Shown here one piece after another: positions 43,754 through 51,342 of a stretch of 57,828 nucleotides of DNA. The notes beneath the pieces were generated by a model. The model was not told the DNA's origin. It did not search any database and saw only the letters and a list, made by a program, of their open reading frames with translations. The translations under genes were made by a program, and so were the position numbers. The stretch is taken from positions 1 to 57,828 of the IMG/VR virus record IMGVR_UViG_3300049795_000023, one strand, 5' to 3'. This DNA is from a virus. The stretch's first letter is position 1. Every line of letters begins with the position of its first letter.

Positions 43754-44215
43754 CTAGCCTACATGTTTTCCTTCATCCTGAATGTCTCCAAAGTCTGTAG
43801 GTATGCCTGCGTCGTTAAGCGTTCTTTCGATTAGGTTTTGTCGAGAATTCATCATCGCCAGTCTTTTCAATGTATGAATTTCACGTTCTGTGCAGTCCCG
43901 TTGCTGCTGTTCAACGCGTTTTAGTTGCTCTCGCAGGAACTCGCGCATTTCGTCTTGAGCGCCATCCAGCTTGTGCTGCAAACGCAAATACAGTCGCGTT
44001 CCTACGCCACCGATTACCGCCAGCGCGATGGCCAGCACCAGGCCGAACATGGCCAGGGTATTGCCCATAAGACTTGGGATCGCCGTATCCAGGTGCTGGT
44101 ATACGTATAGAAGACTCAAGCTGGCCAGCCCAGCTGCGATGCCGATCAAGACTCTTGACCAGGTCAATTGTTTGAGAATTGCCCATCCACGATCTGTATC
44201 CATGTCCATGCTCAT
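43754..44215 (-). CDS. Two-pass membrane protein with coiled coil
   Basis: The 153-residue product has two hydrophobic segments (about 20-42, VLIGIAAGLASLSLLYVY, and 52-75, LAMFGLVLAIALAVIGGVGT), then a charged coiled coil (HKLDGAQDEMREFLREQLKR). A membrane protein is out of place inside a head operon. It may be a holin, or an injection or exclusion factor. No family was recognised. Confidence 0.65.
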   Translation of the reverse strand: MSMDMDTDRGWAILKQLTWSRVLIGIAAGLASLSLLYVYQHLDTAIPSLMGNTLAMFGLVLAIALAVIGGVGTRLYLRLQHKLDGAQDEMREFLREQLKRVEQQQRDCTEREIHTLKRLAMMNSRQNLIERTLNDAGIPTDFGDIQDEGKHVG

Positions 44216-44225
44216 GATTTACCGT

Positions 44226-44420
44226 TTAGCGAAGTAGAAAAATCAAGACTTCTTCATCGTCGCGCGTCCTGCGCTGCACCCGCTGCTTTGTGCCATGACG
44301 CTGGTATGCACCGTCCGCCCCGCCACCCGCAACGCTAGCTGCGTCGTTCGGCAGAACGTCGCGAAACTGGCGCAGCGCGAATTGACGCTGCCCAAACTGC
44401 CGTTGACCGAATTGCCTCAT
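44226..44420 (-). CDS. Short protein with FGQRQ repeats
   Basis: ATG 44420 overlaps the upstream stop (ATGA). The 64 residues start with MRQFGQRQFGQRQFALRQF, a perfect short repeat, followed by a Gly-rich and then a basic acidic-mixed end. It is probably a real coupled gene because of the overlap, but the composition is unusual. Function unknown. Confidence 0.5.
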   Translation of the reverse strand: MRQFGQRQFGQRQFALRQFRDVLPNDAASVAGGGADGAYQRHGTKQRVQRRTRDDEEVLIFLLR

Positions 44421-45688
44421 GAGCCATCGAGCGTGGCGCTTTGGCGATTACCACTGCTGTCGAAGGTTGTGAGCACCCGGTACTTCGAGCCGTCAACAGA
44501 CTTGAAGCCTTCCGTTGCGCTGCCGGCGCCCGTCGTGCGCCCGGTCGTAGCTGCAAGGATGATTCGCAAGACATCGGCAAACGCGTGTCCACCTTCGAGC
44601 GTCCGCGTCATCAGCTCGTCGACAATTTCGCCAGCTGTCGGGCAATCACCGCCACCGGCCGAAGCGCTAATTCTGAAGTCCTGACTGATATCGCGCACGA
44701 CTGCAGCGCTTATGGCAAAGCCCTGTGTGCTGTCAAAGCTGACGGCGTTATACAGCGCAAAATCCTGGCCAATGTCGATCTGGACGCCCGTTTGCAGCGC
44801 GAAGCCCTGAGCACAATCGACGCCGACCGCGTTGTAAACCGCGAAGTCCTGAGTGCAGTCGACGCTAAGCGTGGCGCGTACCGCGAAATCTTGGGCAAGG
44901 TCGACGCTTACTGAGCCGGTGGCGTCAATGTCGAAGTCTTGCGCAGCGTCGAGCGTTACGGCATTCAGCACGGCAAAGCTACCGCTCACATCTGCCGTTA
45001 CTGAAGTGTAGACCGCGAAATCCTGAGCCACGTCAACGGCTACTGCGCTAAGCACTGCAAAGCTGCCGCTCACATCAACTGTTACTGACGTGTAGACTGC
45101 AAATCCTTGCGTCACGTCGACGTTAACTGCATTTTGAACCGCGAATCCCTGCACGGCATCGACCGTCACAGCATTCTGAACAGCGAACCCCTGAACGGCA
45201 TCGACCGTCACAGCGTTCTGCGCTGCAAAGCTGCCGCTCACATCGACCGTTACTGATGTGTAGACTGCAAAGCTGCCGCTCACATCGACTGTTACTGAGT
45301 TGTAGACTGTAAAGCCCTGAACTATGTCAACGAAAATATCGCCGACGACAAATTCAACAGTCAGCGCGCCCAGATTCGTGACGATGGGGACCGCGGGGTC
45401 GTATTCCCACAGATCGCCGACAAGGTAGTAAGTGCCGTCTGCTCCGGGCGTATAAACCAGCGTCAGGTCTTCTGCGACCTCGACCGTCCCGGAACTTGGC
45501 CAGGACGTTATTTCAAATCTATATTCCTTGGCTGCATCTGCCGGCAAGGACAGGCTTGCGTAGACGAATGACGGATTGATGCCGCCGCCCCCGGCAGCTA
45601 TCGCATCACCGCGAACGCCAAAACCGTCGTAAAGAGATACGACGGTTTTGCCCGAAATCAGGCTGAGGATGTCGACGCGAAATGTCAC
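44417..45688 (-). CDS. Repeat protein of 14-residue FAVYxxVTVD units
   Basis: The start is GTG 45688, overlapping the upstream stop (GTGA). From about residue 110 to 335 the protein is made of some 15 units of about 14 residues with consensus F-A-[VL]-[YQ]-[NT]-[AS]-V-[TS]-V-D-[VCA]-[SAT]-[GQ]-[SGD]. Such regular beta-strand repeats suggest a solenoid or a fibre shaft. The N-terminal 100 residues form a beta domain and the last 80 are mixed. The nearest copy elsewhere is a single unit in 47210-47392. Probably a head-attached or tail-attached fibre. Confidence 0.75.
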   Translation of the reverse strand: MTFRVDILSLISGKTVVSLYDGFGVRGDAIAAGGGGINPSFVYASLSLPADAAKEYRFEITSWPSSGTVEVAEDLTLVYTPGADGTYYLVGDLWEYDPAVPIVTNLGALTVEFVVGDIFVDIVQGFTVYNSVTVDVSGSFAVYTSVTVDVSGSFAAQNAVTVDAVQGFAVQNAVTVDAVQGFAVQNAVNVDVTQGFAVYTSVTVDVSGSFAVLSAVAVDVAQDFAVYTSVTADVSGSFAVLNAVTLDAAQDFDIDATGSVSVDLAQDFAVRATLSVDCTQDFAVYNAVGVDCAQGFALQTGVQIDIGQDFALYNAVSFDSTQGFAISAAVVRDISQDFRISASAGGGDCPTAGEIVDELMTRTLEGGHAFADVLRIILAATTGRTTGAGSATEGFKSVDGSKYRVLTTFDSSGNRQSATLDGS

Positions 45689-45996
45689 GTTGCTGTCAGC
45701 CTGAAATTACCACGCGGGCCTGACCCGAGCCGGATGAAGCCTTCGTAAGTCGTGCCGGGAACTAGCGAAGGACTGACCAGGGCCAGGTCTGCGCCGCTGT
45801 CTGTCGTGCCGGACAGCGTGAAGAGGTAGGTTGCCCCGGTCGTGTCGAAGACATGCACCACCAGAGCCTGTGAAGTCTGAGCAGTCGCGTTGTTCAGCAC
45901 GAAATCTGTAAATGTCAAAGTACCAGCCTTGCGGCTTGGCGGAAACCGCGCAACGACCCGCGCGGGCCAGTAGGGGACGCTGCGAAACAACGGCAT
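45685..45996 (-). CDS. Small beta-rich structural protein, 103 aa
   Basis: The product is beta-rich (GTLTFTDFVLNNATAQTSQA ... DTTGATYLFTLSGTT), with a basic N-terminus. It overlaps the downstream gene (GTGA) and lies 3 bases from the upstream stop. No recognised family; part of the portal-protease cassette. Confidence 0.6.
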   Translation of the reverse strand: MPLFRSVPYWPARVVARFPPSRKAGTLTFTDFVLNNATAQTSQALVVHVFDTTGATYLFTLSGTTDSGADLALVSPSLVPGTTYEGFIRLGSGPRGNFRLTAT

Positions 45997-45999
45997 GGC

Positions 46000-46464
46000 T
46001 TAACGCTCAAGCACGTAGATCGTCGCGCTGTAGGTGAGCGAATCTGACGGCGCTGTCAGCTTGCCGACGATCGTAGTGTTGCCCTGGTTCGCCTTCGGCC
46101 GGCAGATTTCAGGAAACCACTGGATATAGCCGGCGCGCACATTGAAGACGTGTTCCGTGAGCGCAACCAGTGTGCCAGAGCTGGCCTGGGTCGTATTCGC
46201 AACCTCAGCCGTAAACCCAGCGGCAGCGTCGTTCGGTTCCATCGGAATAGGCGTGGGGCCAGACCCGCCCGAACCGCTGGTGGCATTGCCGCGCCCGATG
46301 CTCAGGCGAATCTGTTCGTCCTGAGCATCGCCGCTGTCTGATGTCTGACCAATCTCGAAGCCAATGATCTCGATGGGTTTGTCGTCAGCCGGTGTCAGCT
46401 CGAACAGATCAACTGCGGCGGTGACCGCTACGGCTTGCAGGACGACGGTGTAAACGCGTGGCAT
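46000..46464 (-). CDS. Conserved phage structural protein, 154 aa
   Basis: The ATG at 46464 (site AAGGGG) is preferred over the longer frame to 46509. The sequence MPRVYTVVLQAVAVTAAVDL, FELTPADDKPIEIIGF, a RGNATSGSGGSGPTPIP loop and EPNDAAAGFTAE match a family of phage beta-sandwich proteins that I recall but cannot name. Their role is unknown. Here it is in the cassette between portal and protease. Confidence 0.7.
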   Translation of the reverse strand: MPRVYTVVLQAVAVTAAVDLFELTPADDKPIEIIGFEIGQTSDSGDAQDEQIRLSIGRGNATSGSGGSGPTPIPMEPNDAAAGFTAEVANTTQASSGTLVALTEHVFNVRAGYIQWFPEICRPKANQGNTTIVGKLTAPSDSLTYSATIYVLER

Positions 46465-46475
46465 GAAATACCCCT

Positions 46476-47174
46476 TCAGTGATTGAGAATTGAAAACGGA
46501 AATTTGCAACGTAGAGCATCTGACGGCGTAGACGCACTCGCAGGATTGATGGCAAAGCCAACTAGTGTCGCCTGCGTGTTGCCGTTAGTAAATGTTACGC
46601 TCAAGTCATTTGCGTTTACTTTATAGAAATGCAGCAAGTCGCGTGATGAAGCTGACGAACGGGCGGCGAAATCGACTTCTGGCGAAACTGACGCTGTTAG
46701 TTGGCCATCTCCGTAAACGCCAGCGCCGCCGACAAGAATGCCACCTGCAGGACATGCAAGCGTCACTGACATGGGCGAAAACTGATTGCTGTCCGCAGAT
46801 GTCACTGGCGTTGTGTCTGGCGTCGTTTGATCGACGTTTTCAGCACAGAACGCCATGAATTTTGCACCCCAGCCAGTCCAAGCCGAAACCGAAACTTGCA
46901 GAGTGCGTGTGCCAGGCGATGGTGCCAATATCCTGTACACATAGGTGTTTGTGTTTTGAGCAAATGACGAATTGCGTACCGCAGTCATCGGTACACCGTC
47001 TAATGTCGGTGTATTCCATGTCCCGTCATCTCCTCCACCGAATAAACCGACGAGTAGATATATTGCTAGATTGGAACCAGAACTAACAACGACTGACAAA
47101 TCCTGACTCAGTGGACTCGGACCTACAGCGCCGACGTATTCGACAATGCTACCGGATTGAATTGTGACTGACAT
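46476..47174 (-). CDS. Putative surface structural protein, 232 aa
   Basis: ATG 47174 follows AAAGGACG. The product looks like a jelly-roll protein (VSSGSNLAIYLLVGLFGGGD ... TLDGVPMTAVRNSSFAQNTN). This arrangement (x-x-VTLDGVPMT, AVxxG, WxG-type end strands) recurs in phage fibre-like proteins. No catalytic motif; host surface or glycan binding is a guess. Confidence 0.6.
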   Translation of the reverse strand: MSVTIQSGSIVEYVGAVGPSPLSQDLSVVVSSGSNLAIYLLVGLFGGGDDGTWNTPTLDGVPMTAVRNSSFAQNTNTYVYRILAPSPGTRTLQVSVSAWTGWGAKFMAFCAENVDQTTPDTTPVTSADSNQFSPMSVTLACPAGGILVGGAGVYGDGQLTASVSPEVDFAARSSASSRDLLHFYKVNANDLSVTFTNGNTQATLVGFAINPASASTPSDALRCKFPFSILNH

Positions 47175-47209
47175 ATCGTCCTTTAATTGTGACGCAGCTC
47201 GACAGCCAT

Positions 47210-47392
47210 CTACGGCGCTGCGCGCCCGACATACAGGACGACACCGCTGGACGTATGAAAACTAACATTCACTGGCACTTTGTTGTAAACCGCAAAGTTC
47301 TGTGTAATGTCGACCGTCAACGATGCCGGCACATTTAACTTAGCGGAATCGCCAATTGGAACAGAAGCTAGAGGATAGTTGCCGAGTAACAT
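47210..47392 (-). CDS. Small structural protein with single FAVY unit
   Basis: The 60-residue product contains LTVDITQNFAVYNKVPVNV, which is one unit of the repeat making up the 44417-45688 protein, here at residues 28-46. There is no strong ribosome binding site; the gene is separated by 1 base from the upstream stop. The shared unit suggests it contacts or caps the repeat protein. Confidence 0.55.
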   Translation of the reverse strand: MLLGNYPLASVPIGDSAKLNVPASLTVDITQNFAVYNKVPVNVSFHTSSGVVLYVGRAAP

Positions 47393-47393
47393 A

Positions 47394-48431
47394 TCAGTTA
47401 CTCAACATGATCTGCCAGTTGCTATTATCGGACTGAAGCAGCGCCCACTTGCCAGCAGTCGCCGCCAGGATGGCAGTTCCTGCTGAGCCTCCAGCCTGCG
47501 GAACAACGTTGCTCGATGCCGAAACCACGAGCTGAGCCTGATGATTCTTGATGAACAACCAACGACCAGGGTAGCTCGCTGCCGCCGGCAATGTGGCAGT
47601 GCAAGTAGAGCCTGACTTGTTGTTGATGATTGAAGTTTCGGTGGCGACCACGGTGAAGTCGGCCGTCTTCGTGACTGGGACACCCGTGCCGAGTGCACTG
47701 CCGGTGAGCTGGCCGAGCGCAGCCACCTCTGTGTCGCTTATCGTAAGCGACTGCACTCTGGTCGTAGAGCCAATGGGCGTAGTGCCGATACGAGCCTGGC
47801 AACCCGTAGCAGTGTCAGTCCAATTCTCACTCGCATTGAACGAAAACGCGCCGGCATTGCCGCTGTAGACAGTCGCTTTGTAGCCGGAAGCGAGGAATGA
47901 GAAAAACGATGCACCGGTGACGATTGCGCTTTTCGAGGCATTGGTTCCGTTCGCCCGGCGCATCACCACCTGAGGGGTAGTCGCAAAGGAATCAATTCCA
48001 ATTCCGCTGGCAACGCCGTCCGCTCCGCCCACCTGGATGCGCTGCACAGGTGACCACGCTGGCAAGTCGACAGCGTTGCCGTTGCAGACGATCGTAGAGG
48101 GCGTTGCGGCAGCGACCTTGGCTGCGGTTACCGCGAGCCCTACGCGCTTGGTGCCGGCTGCAAATGAGACTGCAGCGCCAGCATTGGAGCTGGCGTGCAC
48201 CGTTGTCCGGGTGAAGACGCCTCCTGTGCCCCACGTACCAATTCCAGTTTCCCAGGCGCCAGTCGGGACGCCTGACGCGTCGACCTCTTCGGCATAGTAG
48301 TAGGCTGTATCGCCGTTTGCGCACACTGAGGCGAATGTGCGAAAGCCCACCACCGCACCGGCCAGCGTCAATGCGCCGGTGCCGGTGGTGGTTGTCGTCT
48401 CCAGGACGCGGTCAGCGACAATTTCAGTCAT
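47394..48431 (-). CDS. Fibre-like protein, 345 aa
   Basis: The N-terminal 100 residues (DRVLETTTTTGTGALTLAGA, TVHASSNAGAAVSFAAGTKR) resemble a domain I recall at the base of phage fibre proteins. The rest is Gly/Thr/Ser-rich with short beta stretches and ends in WALLQSDNSNWQIML, similar to fibre C-termini. It probably binds a capsid or connector at its N-terminus and exposes a receptor or glycan-binding part. Confidence 0.65.
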   Translation of the reverse strand: MTEIVADRVLETTTTTGTGALTLAGAVVGFRTFASVCANGDTAYYYAEEVDASGVPTGAWETGIGTWGTGGVFTRTTVHASSNAGAAVSFAAGTKRVGLAVTAAKVAAATPSTIVCNGNAVDLPAWSPVQRIQVGGADGVASGIGIDSFATTPQVVMRRANGTNASKSAIVTGASFFSFLASGYKATVYSGNAGAFSFNASENWTDTATGCQARIGTTPIGSTTRVQSLTISDTEVAALGQLTGSALGTGVPVTKTADFTVVATETSIINNKSGSTCTATLPAAASYPGRWLFIKNHQAQLVVSASSNVVPQAGGSAGTAILAATAGKWALLQSDNSNWQIMLSN

Positions 48432-48443
48432 GGCGCCGCCGGC

Positions 48444-48941
48444 TTACAGCGTGTCGAACTTGAATCGGATTGACCAGGGGTTTGACGCTCCCGCGGCCGC
48501 CGACGCGTTGATGATCCGCTTGAACCAGAATGCCTTCGCCTGGCCAGGGGGGATATCCGCGCCCAACGCCACCGAAGCGCCCTCGCTGGCACCAGCTGAG
48601 AACGTCACGCCGGACGGCGCTGTATTCTCGTTGGCGATTGCGGTTTCGTTGGCGTTGACCGCGGCCGCGCCCCAGCCGAACTCAATTGACGAATCCGAAG
48701 CAGGCGTGTCTGAAAGAACCCAGGCCTTTGGTGACAGCATCGACAGCGTTGCATGGGCGTTGTGCACGTAGACGCAGCGGTATTCCGTGTCGCCGGCAAG
48801 CGCTTCCGCGCTGGAAACCGTGTCGAAGATGTTCCCCGACAGCACGGTCGACGACTTGGCGCCGCCAATCGACGCATCCTTGTCGGTGTTGCTCGATCCG
48901 CCGCTTAGACGGATCTCGATATCGCCAGATACGATTGACAT
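48444..48941 (-). CDS. Structural protein after the portal gene, 165 aa
   Basis: ATG 48941 follows AAGGA. Beta-rich with SGDIEIRLSGGSSNTDKDAS at the start and TEYRCVYVHNAHATLSML in the centre, and a PPGQAKAFWFKR end. This fits a phage minor structural protein family; no more precise name. First gene of the cassette. Confidence 0.65.
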   Translation of the reverse strand: MSIVSGDIEIRLSGGSSNTDKDASIGGAKSSTVLSGNIFDTVSSAEALAGDTEYRCVYVHNAHATLSMLSPKAWVLSDTPASDSSIEFGWGAAAVNANETAIANENTAPSGVTFSAGASEGASVALGADIPPGQAKAFWFKRIINASAAAGASNPWSIRFKFDTL

Positions 48942-48949
48942 GACAGTCC

Positions 48950-51004
48950 TTATTGAATAGTGGTTTCAACGGCAGTGGATTTGATGATGTTTCCGTAAAC
49001 GTCTCGCTCAACCGTGGTTTCTGTCTGACGGTTAGGCAATTCGACGACGACATCGGGCGGCTGCACGGTATTGTTGACGATGACTTCCGGCGCCGGCAGG
49101 TTGTTCACGACAACCTCAGTCGGCTTGACATCGTTTGTCACCTCGACCTTGACTTCCGGCGCCGGCAGGTTGTTCACGACAACCTCAGTCGGCTCGACAT
49201 CGTTTGTCACCTCGACCTTGACTTCCGGCGCCGGTAGGTTGTTGTGCACGTTGAACACCGGCGCTGCGAGCGGCTCGGGCTTGTTCGCCGTCATCAGCGC
49301 TGCCGTGCCGGCGAACAGCTTTGCGACCAGATCGACAACGTCAATTTCATTCTTCCAAGCTGGCTTGTCGCTCTTGACCGGCTTCTTTTGGCCAGGGTCG
49401 GGCTTGCCGGTCTTCGGATCAACTTGAAGCGGGTCGGGCGGCCCCAGGCCGAACGCGTCTTCGCGTTCCTTGTCTTCCTTGCGCTCTTCGTCGACTGTTA
49501 CGGCGTCTTCTCCGCGCTCCGCGATGACGGATTGCCGCGAACGGAAGCCAGCATCGACTTCCATCTGTCGGCCTTGAATGTCCTGGAACGGGTGAATGTC
49601 TGGCCAGGCATCCGTTGCCCATTCGCAATTCTGCCAATCCTTGGCGTCTTCCAGCGGAATGACATCGTACGCAACGCCGACCGCGACCCATGCGTCACGC
49701 ACCTTCTGGCAGAACTGTGGAATTAGAATCAACCATTGGCGTTGCTCGCAGAAACGGCGCCATTCGTTGATGATGATCCGCAGCGTCCGGTCGGATATGT
49801 TGACCAGGTCACCGCTGAAAATCTCATTCGGCAGGTTGCGCCCGGCGGCAAGCGCCATGTTTTCGGTTCTGACGTATTCGCTGTAGGTCGTGCCGGCTTC
49901 CGGCGGATTGCTCCACGTCATATCCTCGTTAGGCCCCAGCACATTCAGCGCGCCTGGTTCCATCGCAATGCTCGCCGTGCCGTCCGTGTTCATATTGAGT
50001 GGCATGCCAGTCAGCGGGTCGTGCGTTGGCGACATGGCTGTACCGGTCGTCTGCTTGATAAAGCCAACCAGCAGATTCGCGAGCTTTTGACGTTCCAGGA
50101 CTGAGCCGCGGTAGTCAAGCATCTCGCGCATGTAGGTTAAGACAGGCGCAGCATCGGGAACGCCGCGAATCTGCCCCGCGCGCAGCGGCTCATACAGGTG
50201 ACACACGTCACTAGCCGGTATGCGCACCAGATCGCTCATGTTGACCGACGCTGTAACGCCGTCAGTGGGGTGTTCTTTGTAGAAATAGTAGGCAACGCGG
50301 CGCCCGCGTTTGTCGAATTCGATCCCCTGACGCACCCTGTTGCCGACCATCGCTTGCGGCCAGTAGTCAGAATCCAGCTCGACAGGACAGTAATCGCTTT
50401 CCAGAATCTGCAATTGCAGTGGGATCTTCATCCCAAACGAGTCGTCCCGATAGCGAAATCGGATGAACGCCTCGCCAGAAACCATCCATTCCAAGGTAGA
50501 CAGCAATTCCAGCCCATAGAAGTCCAGAACACAGTCGGCGTCAGCCTGCTTGCACCACTCGATCCACTCTTCGACCTGACGAGCACGTTTCTCTTTGGCC
50601 AGGCCTCGCTTTGGACGCGGCATGATCCCCACGCCGATGAGCGCCGATCCCCAGCGCCGATCTGCCGCACTGCTGCCCCAGTCGTTGCGCGAGGCATCGC
50701 GCGACCGGTCCTGCAGCTTCTGTAAACCCATCGTCGCGACGTTGGGACCGGACCGCGGCGGGTTCCAACCCCTCAACCTGCGTCCGTTGCCTGCCCCATC
50801 GTAGCGGTTGACCGCCGAAACCAGCCCGTTTTCTGAAACATCAAAACCCTGAGCAGTTTTTTCTTTTGACGGTGCTGATTTCGGCGATGACTTTGACGGC
50901 TTGCTACGCGGTTGCTGCGCTTGTGAAGACTGTGAATCGCCGAAAAGATGCCTGACGCTCTTCTCGGCCAGGGGCGGCCGGCCGGGCTTTCGTCCGCCAG
51001 CCAT
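48950..51004 (-). CDS. Portal protein, lambda family, with repeated tail
   Basis: Start ATG 51004 overlaps the upstream stop (TGATG); a GTG at 51013 is an alternative. The 684-residue product fits lambda gpB-like portals (WNPPRSGPN, LEWMVSGEAFIRFRYRDDSF, RGVPDAAPVLTYMREMLDY, LAAGRNLPNEIFSGDLVNIS). Its first 60 residues are a basic, disordered-looking extension, and the C-terminus (about 585-645) carries 2.5 copies of a 23-residue repeat NNLPAPEVKVEVTNDV plus a linker. The dodecameric ring is the packaging channel. Confidence 0.93.
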   Translation of the reverse strand: MAGGRKPGRPPLAEKSVRHLFGDSQSSQAQQPRSKPSKSSPKSAPSKEKTAQGFDVSENGLVSAVNRYDGAGNGRRLRGWNPPRSGPNVATMGLQKLQDRSRDASRNDWGSSAADRRWGSALIGVGIMPRPKRGLAKEKRARQVEEWIEWCKQADADCVLDFYGLELLSTLEWMVSGEAFIRFRYRDDSFGMKIPLQLQILESDYCPVELDSDYWPQAMVGNRVRQGIEFDKRGRRVAYYFYKEHPTDGVTASVNMSDLVRIPASDVCHLYEPLRAGQIRGVPDAAPVLTYMREMLDYRGSVLERQKLANLLVGFIKQTTGTAMSPTHDPLTGMPLNMNTDGTASIAMEPGALNVLGPNEDMTWSNPPEAGTTYSEYVRTENMALAAGRNLPNEIFSGDLVNISDRTLRIIINEWRRFCEQRQWLILIPQFCQKVRDAWVAVGVAYDVIPLEDAKDWQNCEWATDAWPDIHPFQDIQGRQMEVDAGFRSRQSVIAERGEDAVTVDEERKEDKEREDAFGLGPPDPLQVDPKTGKPDPGQKKPVKSDKPAWKNEIDVVDLVAKLFAGTAALMTANKPEPLAAPVFNVHNNLPAPEVKVEVTNDVEPTEVVVNNLPAPEVKVEVTNDVKPTEVVVNNLPAPEVIVNNTVQPPDVVVELPNRQTETTVERDVYGNIIKSTAVETTIQ

Positions 51005-51234
51005 CACCTGCACCCTGAATCATCGAACCCACGACCGCCGAAATACGCCCTGAACGTGCGAATCGGTGGCGTTGTACCTTCGGCTACCGCCAGCTCATCC
51101 ATGATGATCTGGCGAGCCGTCTTAAGCTCTTCCATGGAGCGGTAACTTACGCTCTGATTGCCAATTGTGACTTGCTTTGCCCCGCTGGCAATGGCTTCGT
51201 TCACATTTATCAGGTCTTGCGTGGTAAATGCCAT
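51004..51234 (-). CDS. gpW-like head-tail connector protein
   Basis: I chose ATG 51234; the in-frame TTG at 51246 is less likely. The 76-residue product resembles lambda gpW: AFTTQDLINVNEAIASGAKQ, VSYRSMEELKTARQIIMDEL. gpW helps connect the filled head to the tail. It lies directly upstream of the portal gene, as in lambda. Confidence 0.85.
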   Translation of the reverse strand: MAFTTQDLINVNEAIASGAKQVTIGNQSVSYRSMEELKTARQIIMDELAVAEGTTPPIRTFRAYFGGRGFDDSGCR

Positions 51235-51342
51235 GCGAATTTCCAAAAATGCCGAAGATTTCGCACAGATTCTAGGGAGCTAGCTCTAAATTTCGCGGTC
51301 AGCCACTACGCAAAAATCACCCTTAATTTTCAAAATTGGTCG

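Noticed and set aside
51247-51342. Possible small gene between gpW and terminase
   Set aside because: No frame with a start and ribosome binding site; only a GAGCTAGCTC palindrome is present.
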